This document shows, one piece after another, positions 10,452 through 26,300 of a stretch of DNA of 33,156 bases. The DNA comes from Collodictyon triciliatum (taxonomy: Eukaryota; CRuMs). Position 1 is the first letter of the stretch; each line of letters begins with the position of its first letter. Both the position numbers and the translations under genes were made by a program. The notes beneath the pieces are model-generated. The model did no database searches. It was not told where the DNA came from and worked only from the letters and a program-made list of their open reading frames with translations. Where the stretch lies: contig JBHJMP010000902.1 of NCBI GenBank assembly GCA_043381765.1, positions 1 to 33,156 on the forward strand, given 5' to 3'.

Positions 10452-12335
10452 TTAGCGCTTGCTTTCAAGAGCGCGGTTGATGGTGAACTCGTAGAGGAAT
10501 CCGCCCAGACAACCCCCAAAGAGCGGGCCGAAGATGTAGATCCAGAAGCCCCCGTTTGGTCCAGGAATAGCGATCTAAATGATGATAATAATGATAATGA
10601 TGATGATGATAATGATGATGATGATGATGATGATAATGGCGATGATGATAATGATGATGATGATGATGATGATGATGATAATGGCGATGATGATGATGGT
10701 GATGATGAAAGTAGTGACAATGAAAGTAATGATGAAAGGGACAATCAACCTGTCCCCAACCGGCGATAGCAGCAACAATACGAGGCCCAAAGTCACGAGC
10801 GGGATTCCAGCCGGCCTGTGTCAGTGGGGCGTAAATGCTAATCAGCGCGGCCACGGTCATCCCCACCATGTAAGGAACATAGTCTCCATTGGAGATGACT
10901 GTGGATGGGAAGGCAAAGAAGATGGCGTGAGTTGCTGGTATCGTGTACTTCTATTTCTTGTCTCACACATTCTCATTTGGCATTCTATGTTTGGGGGCTG
11001 TGCAGGACAAACTTTTGTTGCGTCGATCTGTCAGAGCAAAGATCATAAAGACAAGGATGGCAGTGCCCCAGGCCTCGATGCAGAATCCTCCAAAGACGCT
11101 GTAAGGGATTCATAAGTGAGTTGTGTGGAGATATTGCGGCGAGGATGAGTTGAAAGGGCCACTTCATGAGTTTGTCGTAGTCGGGGGTGCCGTCGTCAAA
11201 GGAAGGGTTGGGGAAGTATTCTCCAAAAATCATGGCTGTGCGGACAGATTCATCCGAACCGCGCTCGATATCAAACTTCCTGGAGAATAAGAATACACCA
11301 TAGCTCAGAAAATACCAATGACGGCACAGTAAATCACACCAGAATTTAAGAGAAATCCATGAAATAAAATAAACGAATTGAAACAACCAAACCAAAAATA
11401 AACATAATTGAAAACAAACAGAAGCACATTGTAATAAATTGCTTATGAAGCTGCAACCACCCAGATATTGCGCATATGATTCGGTTGAATAAAATACAAA
11501 GGGCCTATTCATACTTTTCGTGGTGTTCAATAAAGTTGGAATAGATGACGTAGTTGGAAAGACCGCCGATGAGGCCACCGAGAAGCTGGGCTGTCTGTTG
11601 TAATTGAGTCCAAGCATAACAAATTTGAGAGAAAAACAAAGTACATGGCTGCGCATATATGTGTAAGGAATATATATATATATATTGCTTACAACCCCAC
11701 AACAATCCTTATTATCATGTCGCATAATTAAGAGCAAACCCAGTAGGCTGGGAGCTTATCCTTTGAAAACTCTGTGGGGCGGTAGATAGCCATGGCCAAG
11801 GAAACCGCAGGGTTGAGATGACCGCCAGAGATTGACCCGGTAAAATGCACAGCAAGAGCAACGCCGAGACCCCAGACAATGGCAACCTGCATGCGCCATA
11901 CGAGTCTGAAAGTGATCGTCACAGTATAATATTCAAAAGAAAAGAGAAAAAAGAGAAAAAAAGAGAAAAAAAGAGAAAAAAAGAGAAAAAAAGAGAAAAG
12001 AGAGAAAAAAAGAAAAAGAAAAAGAAAAAGAAAAAGAAAAAGAAAAAGAAAAAGAAAAAGAAAAAGAAAAAGAAAAAGAAAAAGAAAAAGAAAAAGAAAA
12101 GAGAGAAAAGAAAAAGAACCTGCCACAGGCCCGACTGCGCGCTCATAAGTACGGCTGTGCAGACCGATCCGCCGCCAGTAAGGACGATGAAGAGTGTGCC
12201 AAGAAACTCTGCGACGCACTGCCACCACAGCGGAGGAAGCCCGAGATACATTCGGCCGAGTCGGGTGTCCTGGCGAACAAGTCGGTGCGCAACGCTGCGC
12301 TCCTCGTAAAAGTCGTCCACTTCGGGGCTTGACAT
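10452..12335 (-). CDS. Aquaglyceroporin (MIP family channel)
   Basis: Seven exons: 12120-12335, 11740-11886, 11515-11594, 11163-11279, 11013-11098, 10750-10898, 10452-10574, giving 305 residues; all junctions keep phase. The first half contains CVAEFLGTLFIVLTGGG and the first pore motif N97-P-A99 in GGHLNPAVS. The second half has EAWGTAILVFMIFALTD and the second motif in GWNPARDFGPR (N247-P-A-R-D251). Six membrane helices plus the two NPA half-helices can be followed. An Asp directly after NPAR is typical of glycerol-conducting members, so glycerol and small-solute transport is likelier than strict water selectivity. Intron 4 is only 64 nt (11099-11162) with a weak GTGGCC donor and is the least certain junction. 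Intron 1 carries a long polypyrimidine array and intron 6 an ATC-type triplet array. Confidence 0.93.
10577..10725. repeat. (ATG/GAT)n trinucleotide repeat
   Basis: Imperfect ATG triplet array with AAT and GCG interruptions, filling the last aquaporin intron and ending next to the 3' splice site at 10575. Confidence 0.95.
11939..12117. repeat. (AAAAAAGAG)n and (AAAAAG)n array
   Basis: About 180 bp of A/G-only sequence in aquaporin intron 1. On the sense strand it is (CTTTTT)n beginning directly at the GTTCTT donor. Confidence 0.95.
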
Positions 12336-13611
12336 GCGATCGACTGCGCTTTCTGGTTTTTTCCAATGTTTTTTTCTATTTATTATTCTTATTGTTCTTT
12401 TTGTTGTTCTTTTTGTTGTTCTTTTTGTTGTTCTTTTTGTTGTTCTTTTTGTTGTTCCTTTTGTTTGGTGTTGATTTTAAGCAGCCCATCAAAAAAAAAA
12501 AGGAGGGAGAAAGAATGCTCTGGGACAGCAGGAATTGGCGTATACGCAAAGGACTGGTGAGTAGGCAAAGAAAAGGACGAATAAGTAATTAAGTAAATAA
12601 AAAAGAACAACGATCGAGAGCACAGTGCAGTCTCTTTCTCGTCGACTCTCGGGACACACTAATGACAGAGACAATAAGCGGGCCAGCCAGGCACACGCGC
12701 GCTTCTTGCCGGTCGGGTTTATGTTTTCCTTTCCGTTTTCTTTTCCCTTCTTTTTTTAATGATTCAGTCTTTCTTGGCTGATCAAACCCGATTGGGCTTC
12801 GTCTTGTGTGTTCGGATGTTTGCGTAATGATACGGTTGATGGAAATGATTCCAATCAAATGATATTGGATAATATACATATATGGGCTGAGATACACATC
12901 AAGCGAATGATTATTTATGGAATTTAATCTATATATTGAATTTTAGATTGCAGCGTGACAAATTCTGCACATGTCTTAATTTTACACATAACCATTATTG
13001 CGTCTATATATACATGTGGATTTCAGCTCGCAACTATCCAAACAGATGTCTTCGGCTTGTGCAACACGCGTATTAGGATGCAACTGTTGTGAAGGGAACA
13101 CATTAACACATTCTTTTTTTTTTTTTTTTTTAACTGCAACGCCAAGCGAATATAACCCACGTCCAGGGGAATCACCCTTTCACGCTCCTCTCGAAATGAG
13201 AAAGGCTTTTGATTCTTGTGTTTTCCCCTCTGGGGCGTGTTCTGTAGCCAGAGCGTGGCAGAGGCTCTTGATTCATCGGGGTTTATAGCTCCACCCAGAC
13301 CTTCTTTCGTAAATACACCCCACAGCCTCTAATGGGACGGCTGTTGCTGTTCTGCTGTTCTGCTGAGCCAAGCAGTGAACATACATTTGAAGAGTATGGG
13401 TAGCCTCATTTTGAGACTGGCGATTCGCATAATCCTTAGGCCAGGAGTGCATGCAGGTTGACTCTCAGGATTGTTTATTGGGTAGGGTTATCCATGGGTC
13501 ATGGAGATTTTTTTTTAAACGCTATGCAAGCAATAAGATAGATAAATAAGAAACAAGACTGGGGTGATTTTCTGAAGGCTGTCCAGGGGAAATTGCGTGC
13601 ATGCCCCGGCA
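12336..13611. other. Intergenic region upstream of the aquaporin
   Basis: About 1.27 kb between the aquaporin start and the SPX-RING stop, both on minus. Contents: the 12-bp minisatellite, a poly-T run near 13112-13130, and mixed-composition sequence. I see no convincing exon, tRNA or other RNA gene. Confidence 0.6.
12389..12463. repeat. 12-bp minisatellite GTTGTTCTTTTT
   Basis: About six head-to-tail 12-bp units, 50-130 bp upstream of the aquaporin start codon. On the aquaporin sense strand the unit is A-rich. Confidence 0.9.
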
Positions 13612-16472
13612 TCAGGACAGATTCTCGTCTCTGCTGCTAGAACTTTCTGTCTTTTTCTGGTGTTGCATCGACGAGAAGAGTGGACGTTGTGTTGGATGAA
13701 CCGTTCTCGGGTCGACTAGTGGATTCAACGTTTTCGATTGTTATTATTATTATTAAAAAAAATTTATAAAAAGAAAGCCGAGAGTATAAAGAGTAAAAGA
13801 AAAGTAAATGTGACATCAGAGTCTCACCATGAAATGAGTAGACATGATTCGAATGCGAACTGAGCCATCCATTCCCATCGCCGAGATAGGCCAAAACAGA
13901 CTCTGAAGGAGTCTCGGGAAAATGTTTGCTGGTCTCTGAATATGCAAATCCAGATTGGTGTGCATCACCCGACGACAGCACATTTTCGACTGGTTTGGCG
14001 ATTGTTGCATACGCTGTTGGCTCCTTTTCTTTCCCAGTTTCATCTGCGATACCCATCGTTCTGCATACCATCATAGCTCTGGTGCCTGCCACGAACATTA
14101 AATGATTAACGGCCACTGTTGTATACACACAAATGTAGATTAAAGACATAAATTGTTGCCAAAGTAAAGATTAAGACATCTGCTGTGGCTACTAGACGTA
14201 TAATACTTACGTCTTCGAACCAGAACTTTCTTATGTGAATATGCATACATGGGCTCAGTAAAGCATGTTGCCAAGGCCTTGGTTGGTGCGCTGTCTTCAA
14301 TTAGTGTAACAAGCACACAAAATTCTCTTTCTTGGTGACGGGTGGACGGCTCCGATATTGTTAGTCCTGAGAAAGTGGAGATGCCTGTCTTATCAACACG
14401 GATTATTCTCGAGCCTCCAAATATGCGGTCGGAGCCGTCGAATGGATAGGGTTCCGTCCCGGTTAGCGGGCCAGGTGCATAATATAAATCTGAGCGAATT
14501 GCAAATCTACGGTAATCATATGCCCCATCAAAGCAGTGTACCGTAACTATAAACCCAAAGTTTCTAGGAATCAGGTTTATGAAATATAGGAAATAATAAT
14601 GCGTTAGTTGAAAAAAAAATGTTAAATATATTTGAATTGCTCTGTCTACCAGAATTCAATCCCACAGAGCGTATAGATATTCTTTTCTTCTGATATACAT
14701 TCAAATGGCCATGAAAAAAAATATTGTACTTGGATGAACATTGACCTACCTAACTTCCCGAGTGGTCCTTGTACGAACTTCTCTGGGCGGCTGTGCTGTT
14801 ATTTCTAATCCAAACTTGGATTGGCCAGAAAAAGGAGGCGCCAAAGTGAAATTGATTTCATTGACACTTTGAGAAGTCTCCAGTTGCGACAGAATAGTTC
14901 CCTGTGATTGAGGGCGTGAGTATGATGTTGACACCTCAGACATCATATACACGGGACTATGCTTTGCCGCCTGAGAGTTAGGCGTAGATGGAGACTTCTT
15001 ATCCACTGGGGAACTTGCTTTTGGATTTGCCAGGCTCTGCCCTTCTTGGTCTAGTTCAGATAGGTGACTTTTTGGCGCAATCTCTTGGACGCCAGCGTGA
15101 GTATGAAACGAGACGGGCGGATGAGTTGCTTGAGAATTTTCCACAGGGGATATTCCAGCAACAATATAGTCGTGCTCTTCATGCGCCCCATTCTCAATGT
15201 GGTTGGTTGGAGAAAAAGAATCAAATAAAAGTTGTTCAGTATATCCCTCTGGCTGGTAATACACCTGGCCTTCGAACGAGACAGCTTTTTCCAAGATGAG
15301 CTCGTCCTCCTCTTCCCTTTTCAGCATGAATGGCGGATGCTCCTCGGATTGCCTTGGCTTCATAACGGGATGGTTTTGATTGGGCATTGGTTGGAACAAC
15401 GGCGAAGCACTGTCGAATCCAAAGGACAGAATGCGTGTGGGGAACGCAAGAAGTTCCTTTGGGATGGAGATCTCGTCTTCCAAGTGAAAGTGTGCACGCA
15501 TCAACGGAGATAATAGTCGGTCGATTCTAAATGCATCTGGGTTGACGATTTGATCCTTGTGACACGAGGGGCATTTTTGACAGTCTGGAGATGATTTGCA
15601 CAGACATTCCCAGCAGAACGGATGCCCACATGACAGAATTACAGGATTTTGAAAAGCATGTCCACAAAGAGGGCAGCCGTTAGGTCTTCCAAGAACAGGC
15701 TCGTTGGTCACATGCATAAATAATTGGCTGACGATATCCTCGGCCTGTGAGCAAAACATATTTTCTTGATAATGAATAAATAGATAGCAGCCAAATAGTT
15801 CACTATCCACACAAAATCATATTAAAATATGCATATATAACAACCATTTCTAGATCAGCGCAATTAATTGGATGACACAAAGAGAGAATCCAAGTGCAAC
15901 CAACCACCAATTATTTTTTAAAAGTAAAAATATTAGTCGAAGTATGAAAACAAAATAAAGCAGACCCGCTGAATCATCTCGTAGAGTTGCGGAGAGCAAT
16001 AAAACGGCTGAATGAGCAATATCTCCTGTGGATGAAGAACCTCGTAGTCTTGGATCTGCTTGTTGCGCTTCTTTATAATCTTGACCAGGGCGATATAGTT
16101 CAGGACGGCATATTTGCGCAGATGGTCGAGCGTCTCCACAAACTGGAAGATGGGCAGCAGCAGATCTTGGGCAAAGCCAAAGCCGCTCACCTGCAGCTGC
16201 GCCTCAATCGCTTCCATCTTCCGCTGGCACTCGCCCTCGATCACAAAGTAAAACTGGTTCACCTTTGTAAGCTCAGCGTGCAGCTGTGTCATAAATAGTT
16301 GATGAATCAGCTGGTCGGCTGCGCGGGTCGAAAGCGAGGACGAGCTTGTTGCTACGGCCTGGCGGAAAGGCTCGACCGCCCCAGAGAGCGACTTCTTGAG
16401 GGACTTGTAGTTGACATAGAACGCCTCCCACTCCCGCTTCCCCTCACGCTTCAGATGTTTGCCAAACTTCAT
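13612..16472 (-). CDS. SPX-RING protein with an extra conserved C-terminal region
   Basis: Exons 15966-16472, 14750-15744, 14211-14563, 13828-14085 and 13612-13715; phases 0, 2, 1, 1 all match, giving 738 residues. Residues 1-169 are an SPX domain: MKFGKHLKRE start, paired helices, and the basic helix LNYIALVKIIKKRNK whose lysines bind inositol pyrophosphates in this family. Residues 193-230 are a C3HC4 RING (CPLC ... SCGHPFCWEC ... CPSC), so an E3 ubiquitin ligase is expected. SPX-RING pairs (plant NLA, fungal homologues) control phosphate transport. An acidic, Ser/Pro-rich linker follows, then a beta-rich conserved-looking block (about 501-618) containing VRTRTTREVRNFGF, GLTISEPSTRHQ and SHKKVLVRRR, which I cannot name; an Ig-like DNA-binding fold is a weak possibility. 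The MKFG start is the first ATG of the domain; the AT and AAAAAG repeats just upstream could be a 5'UTR intron. Confidence 0.87.
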
Positions 16473-16954
16473 CCTGGACGGTAATATGGTCACAAAAAAA
16501 TTAAGTGAAAAATTAAAAATTAAAAATTAAAAATTAAAAATTAAAAATTAAAAATTAAAAAGAAAAAGAAAAAGAAAAAGAAAAAGAAAAAGAAAAGGAA
16601 AAGGAAAAAGAAAGAGAAGAAAAAGGAAGAGAAGAAAAAGGAAAAAGAAAGAGAAAAGTAAAGAGACGAAAAAAAGTAAGTAAACAACCCATTCCACGGT
16701 ATGCAACAAATGTGTAGACTTTCTCTACCCCACACACTCAGCCACTGTCTGATCTGCACACGCACACACACACACAAACACAGCACGCCCGATCGGCAGA
16801 CACAGAGTCATCAAGGATACAGCGTCAAGCCAAGGAGCGACATACTCAAACCGCTTTATGAGGCGCGGAAGTGAAACGAGATAGCGCGTGAGGGAGGATC
16901 AGGTTGTGGTGTGCTTATGCAAATGATTGAATGTCGACACGACATTTGTGGAGC
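16473..16954. other. Intergenic spacer with two adjoining microsatellites
   Basis: Between the SPX-RING start and the PTEN-like stop. It holds a (TTAAAAA)n 7-mer array (about 16511-16558), an AAAAAG/AAAAGG array (16559-16665) and a CA-rich patch near 16758-16780. No coding exon seen. Confidence 0.7.
16511..16665. repeat. (TTAAAAA)n followed by (AAAAAG)n
   Basis: Seven-base units switch abruptly to six-base units at about 16558. Located just upstream of the SPX-RING start codon; the sense strand is pyrimidine-rich. Confidence 0.95.
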
Positions 16955-17317
16955 TCATCGAAGAGTCGCAAGGGCATCGGGAACGAGCCAGATGAGTGTG
17001 GCCGTTGTCTGAGGGCCGAGAAGATGCCTCTGTGCCTCTTTGCGGAAGTCGTCCATGTCGCTCCCTTCGAAGGTGTGTGAGTCGCTTGCGTGGCCGGTGT
17101 GGAGCCAGAAGCGAAACGTAGGAATCTACGCAGTATCGATGGGAATGAAAGATAGAAAGAGAGAAAAGGTGTTAAAATTTAACCCAGAATCAGGAATAAG
17201 ATATGATGAAAACAAAAATTATAAAGTTATTGTCTGCTGCCATCAAAGAAAGTCCTCATCAGTCTCTTCTAGCCACATGCCACGGGAGGCAAATATAAGA
17301 ATCGGTTGTGAATATGT

Positions 17318-17364
<47 letters not shown>

Positions 17365-18212
17365 GAGAGAGAGCCTTCAGCTCAATATGTGATAAGAGTT
17401 GCTTCAATTGTACAGCTCACGTATACATAAATAGCAAGAACAATGGAAAATCTGCTTCGTACCCTCTTGTGCGTGTGCCTTCGATAAAATTGAAACAACA
17501 CATCTCCATTTACAATTGTGTTAGAGGGGAACAGCAAGGTTAAAGTGTTATCTACATAATTGCACTGGCGGTGCCCATGGACCTGCAGCGATTTGAACAT
17601 CACAAAACATACCACTTCCATTTGGTTGATGTAAACTATAACACGTATATTGCTCGATGCATGTAATCTTATTTTCAATACCAATGCAGAATACTTTCGT
17701 TCTCCGTTCTTTATTGTTAGTTGTAGATCTGTTCAGAAGTATTAGCACTTTAAGTTAGGCAAATCGACCTGTGTAACTTTTTTTTTTTAAAAAAAAAAAC
17801 CCTTTTTTCGCAGAATATTTTGCTTTATCAATTAGGTCCGTACCATCAGGACTCATGTTGATAAGTATCCCATCAATCTTTATTTTGACCTGAACAACAA
17901 CTCTGTCAACAGCAGGCTTTATCCCAGATTTCAATCTATCAGCATACCATCGAATATATCTTTTTTGACTGGCGATAGTGACTCCCTGCATTTTTTTTGA
18001 AGTGAAGCAAACCCAGATTAAATTCCGAAGAAAGGCATGGTCAACTTGCTTTTCAATTATGCCCAATAATATCATCAAATGGATCTTAATGCATAAAATC
18101 TCGATGGTTAAGATACTTTTCCGTCGTGTGTCCGAGTATTTCCATAGTATGTTATCGCTTGGTCCGGGTCGTCAAAGTTTCCAAGGTGGCAAAGAAGACA
18201 GCATGTCATCGT
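16955..18212 (-). CDS. PTEN-like phosphatase, C-terminal part (5' part lost in assembly gap)
   Basis: Exons in transcript order: 18117-18212 (running into the gap), 17844-17985, 17682-17728, 17463-17582 and 16955-17125; all four junctions keep phase. Exon one ends YYGNTRTHDGK and joins GVTIASQKRYIRWY, reproducing the conserved stretch that closes the PTEN/TPTE phosphatase domain. The next exons look like a PTEN-type C2 domain: a first beta strand with VKIKIDGILI, then NGDVLFQFY and FRFWLHTGHASD, followed by acidic and helical residues and the TGA stop. The catalytic H-C-x5-R loop should lie just upstream, inside the N run, so activity and substrate (3-phosphoinositides) cannot be judged. The fourth exon could start at 17564 instead of 17582. 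A 40-base poly-A run (poly-T in sense) sits in the last intron. Confidence 0.85.
17321..17360. repeat. Homopolymer A(40)
   Basis: Forty uninterrupted A residues in the last intron of the PTEN-like gene; poly-T on its sense strand. Confidence 0.95.
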
Positions 18213-19040
18213 NNNNNNNNNNNNNNNNNNNNNNNNNNNNNNNNNNNNNNNNNNNNNNNNNNNNNNNNNNNNNNNNNNNNNNNNNNNNNNNNNNNNNNNN
18301 NNNNNNNNNNNNNNNNNNNNNNNNNNNNNNNNNNNNNNNNNNNNNNNNNNNNNNNNNNNNNNNNNNNNNNNNNNNNNNNNNNNNNNNNNNNNNNNNNNNN
18401 NNNNNNNNNNNNNNNNNNNNNNNNNNNNNNNNNNNNNNNNNNNNNNNNNNNNNNNNNNNNNNNNNNNNNNNNNNNNNNNNNNNNNNNNNNNNNNNNNNNN
18501 NNNNNNNNNNNNNNNNNNNNNNNNNNNNNNNNNNNNNNNNNNNNNNNNNNNNNNNNNNNNNNNNNNNNNNNNNNNNNNNNNNNNNNNNNNNNNNNNNNNN
18601 NNNNNNNNNNNNNNNNNNNNNNNNNNNNNNNNNNNNNNNNNNNNNNNNNNNNNNNNNNNNNNNNNNNNNNNNNNNNNNNNNNNNNNNNNNNNNNNNNNNN
18701 NNNNNNNNNNNNNNNNNNNNNNNNNNNNNNNNNNNNNNNNNNNNNNNNNNNNNNNNNNNNNNNNNNNNNNNNNNNNNNNNNNNNNNNNNNNNNNNNNNNN
18801 NNNNNNNNNNNNNNNNNNNNNNNNNNNNNNNNNNNNNNNNNNNNNNNNNNNNNNNNNNNNNNNNNNNNNNNNNNNNNNNNNNNNNNNNNNNNNNNNNNNN
18901 NNNNNNNNNNNNNNNNNNNNNNNNNNNNNNNNNNNNNNNNNNNNNNNNNNNNNNNNNNNNNNNNNNNNNNNNNNNNNNNNNNNNNNNNNNNNNNNNNNNN
19001 NNNNNNNNNNNNNNNNNNNNNNNNNNNNNNNNNNNNNNNN
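18213..19040. other. Assembly gap (run of N)
   Basis: 828 undetermined bases. It cuts the PTEN-like gene and ends in an AAAAAC repeat, a plausible cause of the break. Real length unknown. Confidence 0.99.
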
Positions 19041-19095
19041 AAAACAAAAACAAAAACAAAAACAAAAACAAAAACAAAAACAAAAACAAAAAAAC

Positions 19096-19126
<31 letters not shown>

Positions 19127-19140
19127 CAAAAAACAACAAA
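19041..19140. repeat. (AAAAAC)n / (AAAAC)n array
   Basis: Starts at the gap edge and shifts from hexamer to pentamer units near 19095. Pyrimidine- and G-containing (TTTTTG) on the minus strand. Confidence 0.95.
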
Positions 19141-19241
19141 AAAAGGAAATGATTTGACAGTGAAAGACAGGCCTTTGACAGCATTTTGAATCTCGTGGTA
19201 CAAAAGCCTCACTCGACGAGGTCAGTGAGGTTTTCATACAC

Positions 19242-19347
19242 CCTTGTTTAGCGTGTCTTTGCGATCAGTCACAACCAGCGTCACTTGAAAGGCTTTCCCA
19301 CTAAATCGACAGGGAAGCCAAGGTGGATTTGGTTCCATTCCGAAGTT
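19242..19347 (-). other. Possible orphan coding exon
   Basis: A 106-nt stretch flanked by a good acceptor (TTTTTCAG) and a GTGTAT donor is open and coding-like, containing GMEPNPPWLPCRFSGKAF and QVTLVVTDRKD. It would end in phase 1. It lies on the strand of the PTEN-like gene but matches nothing I know in PTEN, so it may belong to a gene hidden by the gap or be a remnant. Confidence 0.4.
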
Positions 19348-19521
19348 CTGAAAAACGCGGATACATAACTATATGAGACTGAAAGTATCTGGGGGCCTTT
19401 GTCTTTTCCTCTAACAAGGCATTCTTAATGAAACACGCAAACTTGCGCCACACAGATAATCATGGTGATGATATTTAAATAATGAATTTTTTTTTATTTT
19501 TTTTCGAAGGTAACTGCGCTC

Positions 19522-23370
<3,849 letters not shown>

Positions 23371-26300
23371 ATGGCCAGCCAGTCTTCAATCACCTCGCCA
23401 AGGCTGATTCCCGTCGGGCTGTACGAGCGCTTCTTCGACTACTTTGAGAAGCAGCAGCCTTTGCTCAATGATGGATCTGCAGATTTTGGCTCTATCGAGT
23501 CCCCTGAGGACAGTACGCTTCATTATAGTAGAGTCAATCGTCGGCGTGCGATAAATCGGGCCACGATGCTTCGCAATTGGTTCCTTTTGTTACTTTTATT
23601 TTATTTTTTTTATTCTTCCTTTCATTTCATTTTCACCCCCATTAAACATAATTCTGTGTTCAAGAGAATCTCTTTTGGTGAACTAATTATCCATCATTCG
23701 CGTAAGCAATGAACGAACAGTGAATGGAAGGATCAATAATAAATACTTTGAGGTTAATTAGATTTATAAAGTTTATTAATGTAATATCATTTTTGATAAA
23801 TATGTAGGTGCTCTGTCAACCCTGCAATCCCAGCCGACTTTTGGACGCCTTTGCTCGAGAATGGAAAAGCAGGGATCGGAATAGCACTATTTTTTAATTT
23901 CGTAAAGGATTACATGGTCGGATGGTTATTTTTTTCTTGTGAGTAATTTATTTTCTAACAAAATAGAAATAATGCAACATTTGAGTGAAATCCTACATAT
24001 TTTTGTTAAATTTTTCTACGACTATGTTTTTATTAAAAAAATTCATTACAATACAGTGTATGCTTTCTATGCTTTGGTCGAATATTCCAACGGAGAAGGG
24101 CCTTCTTTGAATGACACAAAGTATGACTCTTTGGAAGAAAATCCACCTGAGTTTATGAAAATATCTATATCAAATCTGGGAACCAAACGCGTTAGCCTTG
24201 GACTAATGATTACAGATTTTATTTTCTCTATCCTGTTTATGGCTTTTGTTTACTACCAGAAGAATAGAGAGGTTTGACCATGTCACATAATTTTCTTTGT
24301 TAATACAAAATGATTATAAGTAATAAAAATTATAAAAAAAGGATGACCATCACTAACTTTATCCACATAATTTTAGCACAAGAAAATCGTTAACCTTCAA
24401 ATGAATCGTGTCTCTGCGTCAGACTATTCTTTTCAGATGACCGGTCTTCCGAAATTACCTTACAAGGCCGCTGAATTGACAGATTTTTTCTCAGTGTAAG
24501 TTGAATATACATCAAGAGACACAACCCAGAATTGATAAGTCATCTACGGATATGTGAATGTTATTCATGAGTAATTAGATATACAAACACTAATTATAAT
24601 TAATGTATCTAATTGTCTCCTGTGTGTAATAACTGAAGTTATGGTTCTGTCTGCAATGTTAAAATCATCGTCGATTGTACAACCTTGGTTGATATTCGTC
24701 GAGAGCAGAAAAGTGCAAATTCTGCTCTTGAGCACGCGGTTGCAGCTGAATCCAACAGAAACACGAAGCCTTGGTATTGGGATTTCGTTTACAAGTATGA
24801 CGAAGAAGATCAGCCATCCCGTGTTTTATCGTGCCTACAATATGTTGGTCTCTTTAGAGACTCAAAATATTGGGGACGGAGAATTGAAATCCTCGACAAG
24901 GAATATAACGAAGCCATTCAAAAACCGTAAGCCTATTATGGATTATGTCTTTTTTAAAACAAACCCTGGGAGGTCAATTTGCTGTTTTAATTGTATCCTC
25001 CTTATTAGCTCTCGTTTATTTAACCTAGCTCTACCTATTATTGATAAACGATATATTTTAATCATTGCAGTTCTCAACCCACGGGACGTGCTTTTATCAC
25101 ATTCGATTCTGTGGATGCCACAATCGATTGTAAGGAGGTATACATGAAGAACTCGATTGTGAGGGCGTGTCAGTTGATTTGGTGCTATTCTGGCCCACCG
25201 CGCTTTCGATACAGGTATTACTTTGATGATCTATATGTGCTTTTATATTCTACTCAGCAATATTTAAGCAGCTTTGTTTTTCTCCACCTGGTTTACTTTT
25301 TCAAATATTTCTCAACCATATAGAACAATCAATATCAACGACACACCGGAGCCTCAGGATATCCTCTGGGAAAATCTGGGTTCAATCAGCTTCAAAAAGT
25401 TTTTATACAAGTGCCGTAGTGCCTTTGTGGCCATGGTTTTTGTTATTACAGGAGCTTTGTTGGTGACATCAATTCTCGATGAAGACGTGGCCATCTCCAC
25501 AGGGAACTCTGTGCTTGTTGCCTTCATTATTGCCTCCACGAACTTCGCCATTAATCGTTCATTATACTTTCTTGTTCCTCACGAGCGCCACTATTCCCTC
25601 ACTGGTACACAAACAGGGCTATGCATGAAAATCATTTACTTTTTATTGGCCAATAGCTTACTGACCATCGTCCTGGCTGGACTGATTTCATCCAAAGATG
25701 ATGACAGGAACGAGGACAAGTTTGACCTGGAGTATTTTTGGAAAACACCGGAATACGTCGAAGTTTATAGTTTGGTTATGATTGCTGCATCTGTCGGTCC
25801 AATTCTACGTCGAATTATGCTTCCTGCAGTCCGAAGTTTGCGAGCTAGATTCCTGGACAAAAACTGCTTCACTGAGGCCGATTTCGAAGATATCTACGCA
25901 AACCCCCCTTTCGACCTGGCTGAAGCCTACGCTTATGCTTTCCATTTGATGTTTATGGCGTTGATTCTCAGTCCGGTGATTCCAATTGTCCTCATAATTT
26001 GCTTCTTGGCATTTGTAGTTCACTACTTTGTCTGTCGTTACATGATTCTGCGCGTTAACGGACCGCCTCCACCATATGAAATGAAGCTCGCTTTGCACTT
26101 GGAACGATTTGGGCCGATGTCAGTGGCTCTACACATGCTTGTCTCTTGTATTTGCTTCAGTCTCCAAGGCGTGGACTACAAAGATAGTCTTATTGCGGCT
26201 GCTCTAGAAGGGGACTTTAAGGGGAAGATTTTCTCTCACGATTCTGATGACGAGGATGACTTTCTGTTTTTCTACTGGATTGCCACAGCTGTTGTTTTGC

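Noticed and set aside
9680-12366. Long ORFs reading as F/L/S or K/E runs over the AAAAAG arrays, and a poly-Met/Ile ORF over the ATG array
   Set aside because: They are translations of microsatellites inside introns of the RBM41-like and aquaporin genes; the flanking exons splice across them in frame.
14746-15810. A stand-alone 354-residue RING protein
   Set aside because: A splice acceptor at 15745 joins it to the SPX exon and a GTAGGT donor at 14749 joins it to a downstream exon in matching phase, so it is the middle of a larger gene.
17978-19237. Five long ORFs crossing the N run
   Set aside because: They exist only because N codons are not stops; the real sequence is unknown.
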